Assembly (NCBI RefSeq): GCF_023130475.1
Contig: NZ_JAKHEX010000004.1
Location: 137,502 to 170,995, forward strand
Length of the DNA: 33,494 nt
Reading direction: 5' to 3'
Source: Aciditerrimonas ferrireducens
GTDB lineage: Bacteria; Actinomycetota; Acidimicrobiia; Acidimicrobiales; UBA8190
Shown: positions 1 to 6,027 of the stretch, piece after piece
Numbering within the stretch: the first letter of the stretch is position 1
Layout: each line of letters starts with the position of its first letter
Position numbers and translations under genes: made by a program
The notes under the pieces: model-generated
What the model was told of the DNA's origin: nothing
Seen by the model: the letters and a program-made list of their open reading frames with translations, nothing else
The model's database searches: none

Positions 1-527
1 CGGCGGAGCTCGAAGAGGACCGCCAAGTTGGCCGGCTCGAGGATCCCGAGGGCCACCACCGCCATGACGGCCACCACGATCATGGAGGCCACCACCCAGG
101 GGTGGTTCGGCGAGCTGGCCAGCAGGTTGCCCTCGTGGCGGGCCAGCTGCCAGCCGGCGGCCAGGGTGCAGAGCACCACGGTCGGCATGATGAGCAGCAG
201 CTTCGGCATGAGCCGCCGGGTGAGCTCCACCCGGGCGGGCACCGAGAGCCGGGCGAGGATCGGCCCGAGGACGAACCCGAGGAAGAGGTCCAAGGTCGTC
301 CAGATCCCCCCGGCGACCACGTGGAAGAAGTCGATGGACCACAGCCCGTTCGTGGCGATGGCGGCCACCAGGCCGGCGAGGACGAGCCCGACCACCGGCA
401 GGCCCCGGACCGGGACGATGGGCAGCGCCTCGGCGCCAGGGGCGCCGGAGACCGCCGCTGGGGCCGCCGTCGCGGGAGCGGTCGCGCCGCCCGGAGCCCG
501 AGCGGTCTGGGTGCGGAGCTCGGTCAT
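1..527 (-). CDS. integral membrane protein, 5' part (3' end outside window)
   Basis: An ATG at 525-527 opens a minus-strand frame that runs off the left edge without a stop, giving 175 residues. After an Ala/Pro-rich cytoplasmic-looking N-terminus of about 45 residues there are four hydrophobic segments. The second begins FHVVAGGIWTTLDLF, resembling the H-x3-G-x-W pattern of CopD/DUF2269-type membrane proteins, but this likeness is only by eye. The purine-rich stretch AGGGAGGGGAGGGGG lies directly before the ATG and can act as ribosome binding site. The gene is divergent from the PatB-like gene. Function is not recognised; a role in copper or haem handling would be a guess. The plus-strand frames across this interval read as Arg/Pro-rich shadow. 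Confidence 0.7.
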   Translation of the reverse strand, partial: MTELRTQTARAPGGATAPATAAPAAVSGAPGAEALPIVPVRGLPVVGLVLAGLVAAIATNGLWSIDFFHVVAGGIWTTLDLFLGFVLGPILARLSVPARVELTRRLMPKLLLIMPTVVLCTLAAGWQLARHEGNLLASSPNHPWVVASMIVVAVMAVVALGILEPANLAVLFELR

Positions 528-571
528 CCCCCTCCCCTCCCTCGGCGGCCCCGGCCGGCCGCCCTCGTGCC

Positions 572-577
572 AGGCTA
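572..577 (-). promoter_or_regulatory. candidate -10 for the membrane protein gene
   Basis: On the minus strand TAGCCT fits the actinobacterial -10 pattern TANNNT. It would start transcription about 38 bases before the ATG at 527, leaving room for the purine-rich ribosome binding site. No -35 box is evident, so this is weak. Confidence 0.22.
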
Positions 578-605
578 GCCCAGCCCGGTTCCCGCACCGG
601 GCCCC

Positions 606-611
606 TAGGCT
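606..611 (+). promoter_or_regulatory. candidate leaderless -10 for the PatB-like gene
   Basis: TAGGCT fits TANNNT and ends exactly 6 bases before the GTG start at 618, so the transcript would begin at or next to the start codon. There is no Shine-Dalgarno sequence before this GTG, which agrees with leaderless translation. No clear -35 is visible. Confidence 0.35.
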
Positions 612-617
612 GCCCCC

Positions 618-1841
618 GTGGCCCAGGTCGATCTCGAGCGCTACGGCCTGCGCGCGCTCCAGGACCGACGCACCGCGAAATGGGCCAGGCACCCGCCGGG
701 CGTGCTGGCGGCCTGGGTGGCCGACATGGACTTCCCGGTGGCGCCGCCCGTCCACGAGGCCCTCGAGGCGCTGCTGGCCACGGACCAGACGGGTTATCCC
801 TCGAGCGCCATGGTCGAAGCGGTCCGGGAGGCCTTCGTGGCCCGCATGGCCAGCCGCTACCGCTGGGCGGTCGACCCGGCGACGGTCGAGCTGACCAGCG
901 AGGTGGTCCAGGGCATCGCGCTCTGTCTCTGGCAGCTGACCGAGCCGGGGGACGCCGTGCTGGTCCCGACCCCGGCGTACCCGCCGTTCCTGTCGGTGGT
1001 CCGGGCGACCGGACGACGGCTCGTCGAGCTGCCGCTGACGGGGGCGGGGGGGCGGGTCGAGCTCGACGGCGAGCGGCTGGCCGCAACGGTGCGGGCCGAG
1101 GGGGTCCGCGTGGTGCTCTGGTGCTCTCCCCACAACCCGACGGGCCGGGTCTGGCGACCCGAGGAGCTCGCAATCCTGGCCGACGTGGCCCTGGCCGAGG
1201 ACCTGGTGGTGGTGAGCGACGAGATCCACGCCGAGCTCGTCTACCCGGGCCACGAGCACCGGCCCTTCGCCACCCTGGGCCCCGAGGTCGCCGCCCGGAC
1301 CGTCACCTTGACCTCGGCCAGCAAGGCCTTCAACCTGGCGGGCCTGCGCTGCGCAGTGGCGGTCCTGGGCTCCCCGGCCCTCCAGGCCCGCTGGCGGGCC
1401 CTGCCCGAGGCCCTGCGTGGCGGTCTGTCCTCGCCGGGCCTCGTGGCCACGGCGGCCGCCTGGCGCGACGGGGACCCCTGGCTGGCCGAGGTCCTCGCCT
1501 ACCTCGAGACGAACCGGGACCTCGTGGCCGCCACCCTCCAGGAAGCCATCCCTGCGGCCCGGCACGTGCCCCCCGAGGGCACCTACCTCGCCTGGATCGA
1601 CCTGTCGGCCACCGGCCTCGGGCCGGACCCGGCAGCCTGGCTCCTCGAACACGCCCGCCTGGCGCTCTCCTCGGGGCCCGAGTTCGGCCCGCCCGGTGCG
1701 GGCCACGTCCGGCTGAACTTCGCGACCCCCCGACCGGTCCTGGTGGCGCTCCTGGAGCGCCTGGTCGAGGCCCTGGCGACCCCCCCTCCCCGGGGTGGGG
1801 CTCAGCCGCCCGCTGGGGCGACCCCCGCCTCCTGGTCCTGA
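618..1841 (+). CDS. patB: PatB/MalY-family PLP aminotransferase-fold C-S lyase
   Basis: This is a 407-residue fold-type I PLP enzyme. The N-terminus is typical of the MalY/PatB branch (KWARHPPGVLAAWVADMDF, then GYPSS). Family features include the CSPHNPTGRVW loop, the VSDEIHAELVYPG segment with the cofactor-binding Asp, and SASKAFNLAGLR, whose Lys at about residue 236 should form the Schiff base. Known relatives cleave cystathionine, cysteine or other C-S substrates to a thiol, pyruvate and ammonia; which substrate is used here cannot be read from sequence. The GTG start has no ribosome binding site but a -10-like hexamer lies 6 bases upstream. The Pro-rich last 20 residues extend past the usual end, and the 3' end overlaps the convergent xylulokinase gene by 40 bases. 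Confidence 0.88.
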   Translation: MAQVDLERYGLRALQDRRTAKWARHPPGVLAAWVADMDFPVAPPVHEALEALLATDQTGYPSSAMVEAVREAFVARMASRYRWAVDPATVELTSEVVQGIALCLWQLTEPGDAVLVPTPAYPPFLSVVRATGRRLVELPLTGAGGRVELDGERLAATVRAEGVRVVLWCSPHNPTGRVWRPEELAILADVALAEDLVVVSDEIHAELVYPGHEHRPFATLGPEVAARTVTLTSASKAFNLAGLRCAVAVLGSPALQARWRALPEALRGGLSSPGLVATAAAWRDGDPWLAEVLAYLETNRDLVAATLQEAIPAARHVPPEGTYLAWIDLSATGLGPDPAAWLLEHARLALSSGPEFGPPGAGHVRLNFATPRPVLVALLERLVEALATPPPRGGAQPPAGATPASWS

Positions 1842-3340
1842 TCCGCGGCCACCCCTCGTTGGTCGGCCCTCGGGACGCCCCGGCGGGGCCGGGTCTCGGC
1901 CACCTCGGGGAAGGTCTCGAGGAGCACCGCCCGGAAACGCTCGCGCACCTCGTCGGCCGCGGTGGCCGCGCTCGGCTCGGGGGGCACCTCGTGGCCCTCG
2001 CCGAGCTGCCAGGCGGCGCCCAGCTCGTCCGGGTCGGCGCTCTCGAGCACCGCGGCCGCCTGGAGGGCCGCGCCGGTGGCGACGAGCTCCTCGTCCTCGG
2101 GCACCCGGACCGGCTGGCGGGCCAGGCCCGCCAGGATCCGCTGAAGGGCCACCGAGCGGGCCCCGCCGCCCACGAGCAGGAGGCGCCCGCCGACGGGCAC
2201 CCCCTGCTCGGCCAGGCGGTCCAGGGCCTCGAGGAGGAGGCAGGCCACGCCCTCGACGGCCGCCCGGGCCAGGGCCTCGCGGGTGAGGTCCGAGCGGATC
2301 CCGCGCAGCACCCCGCTGGCGTGGGGCAGGTTCGGGGTCCGCTCCCCGTCGAGGAACGGCAGCAGCGTGAGCCCGCCGGCCCCGGGCGGGGCCTCGAGGG
2401 CCAGGCGGCCGAAGGTGTCGAGGTCCACCCCGAGCAGCGCGGCCACCCGGTCGAAGACCTTCGCCGCGTTGAGGGTGCAGACCAGGGGCAGGAAGCCCCC
2501 GCGCGCGTCGGCGAACCCGGCGACCGCACCCGAGGGGTCGGCCGTCGGGCGGTCGGCCCGGACGAAGACCGTGCCGGAGGTGCCGACGGAGACGGCCACG
2601 TCGCCGGGCCGCAGGCCGAGGCCGAGGGCCGCCGCCATGTTGTCCCCGGTGCCGGGGCCGACCACCGCGCCCTGCCACGTGCCGGCCGCCTCGGTCGGCC
2701 GGAGCACGCTCGGGACGACCCTCGGGTCGAGCCCGACCCGGTCGAGCAGCTCGGGCAGCCACTGGCCGCCGGCCGGGTCGAAGTAGCCGGTGCCCGAGGC
2801 GTCGCCCCGGTCGGTGACCCGGGCACCGGTGAGCCGCCAGGTGAGCCAGTCGTGTGGCAGCACCAGGTGGCGGATCCGGGCGTGCACGTCGGGTTCACAC
2901 CGGGCGAGCCAGGCCACCTTCGTCACGGTGAAGGCCGCTGTGGGCACCGAGCCGGTCCGGGTCGCCCAGGTCTCGGGGCCGAGCTCGGCCACGAGCCTCG
3001 CCGCGTCCTCCGCCGACTCGGTGTCGTTCCAGAGCTTCGCTGGCCGAAGCACCCGGTCGGCGGCGTCGAGGACCACCATGCCGTGCTGCTGGGCGCCGAC
3101 CGCGAGGCCCACCACCGGCGCGTCGACCTCGGCCCCCACGCGCGCCAGGAGGCCGCTGAGCGCTGCCCACCAGGCCTCAGGGTCCTGTTCGGAGCGGGGG
3201 GGCGTGGTCGGCGGATGGGGCGCCCGGCCGAGGAAGCGAACCCGGCCGCTTCGGACCTCCCGGGCCACGACCTTCGTGGACTGGGTCGAGGAGTCCACCC
3301 CGAGGACCACGGCCGGTCCCGTCCCCCTCCCCGTCGCCAC
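1802..3340 (-). CDS. xylB: xylulokinase (FGGY carbohydrate kinase)
   Basis: This enzyme would phosphorylate D-xylulose to xylulose 5-phosphate with ATP, feeding the pentose phosphate pathway. The N-terminal phosphate-binding motif GVDSSTQSTK, AVGAQQHGMVVLD, LPHDWLTWRLTG and GTGDNMAAALGLG (with the likely catalytic Asp) are close to XylB, and VGTSGT and LLLVGGGARS complete the ATPase-fold signature. From the GTG at 3340 it has 512 residues. A second in-frame GTG at 3310, behind GGGGAGGGGG, would give 502 residues and is a fair alternative. The frame is open further upstream, but that part has no similarity to the family. It follows the anti-sigma gene by 25 bases, so co-transcription is possible. 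No xylA or sugar transporter is in view. Other FGGY substrates cannot be excluded. Confidence 0.85.
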   Translation of the reverse strand: MATGRGTGPAVVLGVDSSTQSTKVVAREVRSGRVRFLGRAPHPPTTPPRSEQDPEAWWAALSGLLARVGAEVDAPVVGLAVGAQQHGMVVLDAADRVLRPAKLWNDTESAEDAARLVAELGPETWATRTGSVPTAAFTVTKVAWLARCEPDVHARIRHLVLPHDWLTWRLTGARVTDRGDASGTGYFDPAGGQWLPELLDRVGLDPRVVPSVLRPTEAAGTWQGAVVGPGTGDNMAAALGLGLRPGDVAVSVGTSGTVFVRADRPTADPSGAVAGFADARGGFLPLVCTLNAAKVFDRVAALLGVDLDTFGRLALEAPPGAGGLTLLPFLDGERTPNLPHASGVLRGIRSDLTREALARAAVEGVACLLLEALDRLAEQGVPVGGRLLLVGGGARSVALQRILAGLARQPVRVPEDEELVATGAALQAAAVLESADPDELGAAWQLGEGHEVPPEPSAATAADEVRERFRAVLLETFPEVAETRPRRGVPRADQRGVAADQDQEAGVAPAGG

Positions 3341-3365
3341 CTCCGGGAGCCTACCGGCCGGTGTC

Positions 3366-4115
3366 TCAGCGCCGGAGGGTGCCGCTCGCCAGGAGGCCCC
3401 GCTGGTCGAGGACGGAGACCTCGAGGGGCAGTCGCAGGTGGCCGGGCAGCGCAAGGGCCCGACCCCAGGCGAACGGGGCGCCCCGGGCCTGGAGGTCGCC
3501 GGCGCTCAGGAGGGTCCGGCCGGCGGCGTCGTCCACCACCACCCAGAGCGAACCCTCCGCAGGACCCGGGTCGAGCTGGACGAAGACCCAGGAAGGCCAG
3601 GGGTGCACGCCCTGGTAGACGAAGGCCTCCCCGACCCGCCGCCCGTTCGGCCCTCGGAGGACCCCGGCGAGGAGGGACCGCCCCCCGAGGGCCTGGAGGG
3701 TGTGGACGTACTGCCCGGTCAGGCCGCCGCCCGGGGCACCTGAGCCCGCGCTCTGGCGGCCGACGGCGAAACCGGCGACGGCGACGACCACGGCGGCCGC
3801 AGCCGCGAGCAGCCAGCGGGCCCGCCGAGCGGGCCGTGCCGACCCCGGTGCCCCGGTGGCGCGCCGTGGGGGCCCGACCGGAGGGAGGGCGGCCACCCGC
3901 TCGAGGACCCGGGCTTCGAAGCCCGGGGGCGGTTCCTCGGGGGGGACGGCCTGCACGAGCAGGTCCCCGGCCTGCGCCAGGGCGGCCAGCTCGCTGCGGC
4001 ACGCCGGACAGGTCCCGAGGTGCCCGAGCAGCTCGGCGCGTTCCGTCCCGGCCAGCACCCCGAGGGCGAGGGCGACGAGATCGTCGGTGAACGCCGCGCA
4101 GGCCTCCTCAGGCAC
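3366..4115 (-). CDS. anti-sigma factor, zinc-finger N-terminus and RskA-like C-terminus
   Basis: The predicted 249-residue single-pass membrane regulator should sequester the ECF sigma factor encoded just upstream. The first 50 residues form an anti-sigma (ZAS/zf-HC2-like) domain with an early Cys and H-x3-C-x2-C (HLGTCPAC). A Pro/Arg-rich linker leads to one membrane helix (LLAAAAAVVVAVAGFAVG). The outer part, with PSWVFVQLDP and GSLWVVVDD, resembles the RskA domain of mycobacterial anti-SigK. I chose the GTG at 4115 because GAGGAGGG precedes it and the zinc-finger domain begins there; the frame is open further upstream. It overlaps the end of the sigma gene by 8 bases, so the two are probably translationally coupled. 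Confidence 0.82.
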   Translation of the reverse strand: MPEEACAAFTDDLVALALGVLAGTERAELLGHLGTCPACRSELAALAQAGDLLVQAVPPEEPPPGFEARVLERVAALPPVGPPRRATGAPGSARPARRARWLLAAAAAVVVAVAGFAVGRQSAGSGAPGGGLTGQYVHTLQALGGRSLLAGVLRGPNGRRVGEAFVYQGVHPWPSWVFVQLDPGPAEGSLWVVVDDAAGRTLLSAGDLQARGAPFAWGRALALPGHLRLPLEVSVLDQRGLLASGTLRR

Positions 4116-4761
4116 GGGCCGTCCCTCCTCGCTCTTCCCCACCCCAGGGTCCGCTTCGCCGCCCGCCGCCCTCCGCCGAACCCTCGGCAAGGGCTCCGCC
4201 GGGCGGGCTCGCCTCGGGTCCGAGCCGGACCCGGAGGCGGCGCAGGCCGCTGCGGATGCGGGTCTTCGCCGTGCCCAGGGGGATGCCCTCGATGTCGGCC
4301 ACCTCCTGGGCGGTCCTCCCCCACCAGGCCACCAGGACCAGCGCCCGTCGCTGCTCGGCGGGCAACCGGGCGAGCTCGGCGCGGACCCGGTCGCGCTGGT
4401 CCACCAGTGCCCCCCAGTCCTCCGGTGTGCACCCGGCGAGGGCGGCCTCGGTCTCCGGCAGGTGCCCGGGCGCGACCGGCTGGTCCCGGCGGAGTCGCCG
4501 GGCGTCGATCGCCAGGTTCCGGGCGATGGTCAGCGCCCAGGCCCGCACGCTCCCCCGCCGCACGTCGTAGCTGGCGGCGTGGCGCCAGATCCGGACGAAG
4601 GCCTCCTGGGCCACCTCCTCGGCCCGGGCCCGATCCCCGTCGAGGACCCGGCGGGCCAAGCCGTAGACCGGGCCCTGGAGCCGGCGGACCAGGCTGGCGA
4701 ACGCCTGCTGGTCGCCGAGGGCGACGAGGGCCACGAGGGCTTCGTCACTCGCCTCGTCCAC
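4108..4761 (-). CDS. ECF-family RNA polymerase sigma factor
   Basis: This is an extracytoplasmic-function sigma factor of about 217 residues. Region 2 holds EVAQEAFVRIWRHAASYD and AWALTIARNLAIDARR. Region 4 is LPAEQRRALVLVAWWGRTA followed by the helix-turn-helix with GIPLGTAKTRIRSGLRRL. The GTG at 4761 is preferred because GAGGTGG sits about 5 bases before it; the GTG at 4770 would add three residues. The C-terminal 30 residues are Gly-rich and continue into the anti-sigma overlap. The lipoprotein gene lies about 30 bases upstream and the anti-sigma gene overlaps downstream, giving a lipoprotein-sigma-anti-sigma order. The partner suggests a SigK-like group, but the regulon and signal are unknown. 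Confidence 0.88.
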   Translation of the reverse strand: MDEASDEALVALVALGDQQAFASLVRRLQGPVYGLARRVLDGDRARAEEVAQEAFVRIWRHAASYDVRRGSVRAWALTIARNLAIDARRLRRDQPVAPGHLPETEAALAGCTPEDWGALVDQRDRVRAELARLPAEQRRALVLVAWWGRTAQEVADIEGIPLGTAKTRIRSGLRRLRVRLGPEASPPGGALAEGSAEGGGRRSGPWGGEERGGTARA

Positions 4762-4791
4762 GGCCGCCACCTCGGTGCGCCCGGCGTCGGC

Positions 4792-5463
4792 TCAGTAGCC
4801 GCCACCGTAGGACGGGGCGCTCTGGGCACTGCTGGCCGCCGACGAGGACGAGGCTCCGGTCACCGGGCTGGCCGAGGCGCTGGTGGCCGAGGCCGACACG
4901 AGGTACCAGACACCCCCGCCGGGGAAGTGGATCCCCTCCCCCTTGGTCTGGCCCGCCTGGGTGTCCTCGACGAAGGTGTAGAGGGGGTAGCCGTTGTCGG
5001 TCACCTGCACCTCGCCGTTGGTGCGGTGGACCACTCCGAGGGTGCCGGCCACGCCTGTGCCGGCCACCGGCGCGCTCGTGCCCGACGGCAGGGTGAGGGG
5101 ATGCCAGATGCTCAGGCAGGAGCCGGTGCACTTGATGGCCCCACCGGCCTCGGAGGTGAGCAAGTAGAGGGTCTGGCCGGTGGGGGTGGCGAGCACCGTC
5201 CCGTCGCTCGTCCGCAGCGCCTCGACCGTCGGGGTGCTCGTGGCCGTGCTGGAGGCCGGCGCGCTCGCCTTCGGGCTCGCGGGCTTCGAGCTGGCCGTCG
5301 ACGACGAGCTCCCGCAGGCCGCCGCCAGGACGCCCCCGAGCAGGAGGGCGCCGCCGAGGCCGAGGACGCGGCGCGCCGGCCGTCCCCGAGTGGTCGTGTG
5401 GCTCGGCGCCCCGTGAGGGGTCCGACCCGCTCGCAGGGTGTCCGGTGCGGTCGAGGGCTGCAT
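4792..5463 (-). CDS. secreted lipoprotein of the COG4315/PF03640 type
   Basis: This 223-residue lipoprotein has a signal peptide ending in GVLAAAC, a good lipobox with the acylated Cys. A Ser/Ala/Thr-rich spacer follows, then two copies of the secreted-repeat motif. The first is LATPTGQTLYLLTSE with CTGSCLSIWHPL, which carries a C-x3-C pair. The second is VTDNGYPLYTFVEDTQAGQT and lacks the Cys pair. The tail is Ser/Ala-rich and ends in YGGGY. The ATG is well placed behind AAGGAGGTG. The biochemical role of the family is not established. Being first in a run with a sigma factor and a membrane anti-sigma factor, it could be part of the sensing side or a regulon member; both are inference. Confidence 0.82.
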   Translation of the reverse strand: MQPSTAPDTLRAGRTPHGAPSHTTTRGRPARRVLGLGGALLLGGVLAAACGSSSSTASSKPASPKASAPASSTATSTPTVEALRTSDGTVLATPTGQTLYLLTSEAGGAIKCTGSCLSIWHPLTLPSGTSAPVAGTGVAGTLGVVHRTNGEVQVTDNGYPLYTFVEDTQAGQTKGEGIHFPGGGVWYLVSASATSASASPVTGASSSSAASSAQSAPSYGGGY

Positions 5464-5589
5464 GCTGCGACACCTCCTTCTCGGGGGCCGGCGGGCCCGG
5501 CACCAGGACCGTTCGGGTGGGACTACGGCCGAGGGCCCCAGAGGGATTGCGTCAGGGGGTCCTCCGCCGAGCGGGGCGCGATCCGAGGC

Positions 5590-5967
5590 TCAGGGGTGGT
5601 CCGGGATGCCCTGGAGCTGGTGGTCGGCGTGGTGGAGGGCCTCGGTCACCAGGGCCCGGACGTGGGTGCCCTTGGCTCGGTACAGCACGTGGCGTCCGAC
5701 CTTGCGGCCCTCCACGAGGCCGGCCAGGCGGAGCTTCGCCAGGTGCTGGCTGACCGCGGGTCCCCGGGCCCCGACGAGGGCGGCCAAGGTGGTGACGTCG
5801 AGCTCCTCCGAGGCGAGGAACCACAGGAGCAGGAGGCGGGTCCGGTCGGCGAGCAGGCCGAAGGCGGCCACCGCCGCCCGGACCTGCTCCTCGGTCGGCC
5901 GGTCCCGGGACGCCATGGGGTCCTGTCCCACGGACGACCGTCGGCTCGCTGCCGGCGTACGCGCCAC
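5590..5967 (-). CDS. ArsR/SmtB-family metal-responsive repressor
   Basis: This winged-helix repressor has 125 residues from the GTG at 5967, or 108 from the ATG at 5916. The fold is clear: ATEEQVRAA-like helix, LLADRTRLLLLWFLASEELDV, recognition helix region GARGPAVSQHLAKLRLAGLV and the wing VGRHVLYRAKG. The C-terminal helix HVRALVTEALHHADHQ carries three His and an Asp, the sort of metal ligands used at the alpha-5 site of SmtB/NmtR/CzrA-type sensors. It lacks the CVC metal site of ArsR/CadC proteins. I prefer GTG 5967 because a TANNNT box ends 6 bases upstream; the frame stays open much further upstream without family similarity. It is divergent from the P1B ATPase, whose expression it likely represses until metal binds. 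Confidence 0.85.
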   Translation of the reverse strand: MARTPAASRRSSVGQDPMASRDRPTEEQVRAAVAAFGLLADRTRLLLLWFLASEELDVTTLAALVGARGPAVSQHLAKLRLAGLVEGRKVGRHVLYRAKGTHVRALVTEALHHADHQLQGIPDHP

Positions 5968-5973
5968 CCCTGC

Positions 5974-6021
5974 ATCGTACCAACACAACCTTTGCATAGT
6001 TGCGCAGGTGTTGGTTATGTT
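5974..6021 (+). promoter_or_regulatory. divergent promoter and candidate ArsR operator
   Basis: This short region lies between the two divergent GTG starts at 5967 and 6028. Minus strand: TACGAT (5979 to 5974), 6 bases, then GTG. Plus strand: TATGTT (6016-6021), 6 bases, then GTG. Both fit the -10 pattern TANNNT at leaderless spacing. Between them is an inverted repeat, ACCAACAC (5979-5986) and GTGTTGGT (6008-6015), perfect over 8 bases with 21 bases between the arms, touching both -10 elements. A repressor bound here would block both genes. No strong -35 box is seen; TTGCAT at 5992 is a weak candidate. Confidence 0.55.
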
Positions 6022-6027
6022 CGGGCG

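Noticed and set aside
680..4090. Plus-strand open frame of 1136 residues
   Set aside because: It is Gly/Arg/Pro-rich shadow of the PatB-like, xylB and anti-sigma genes, caused by very high GC; no family features.
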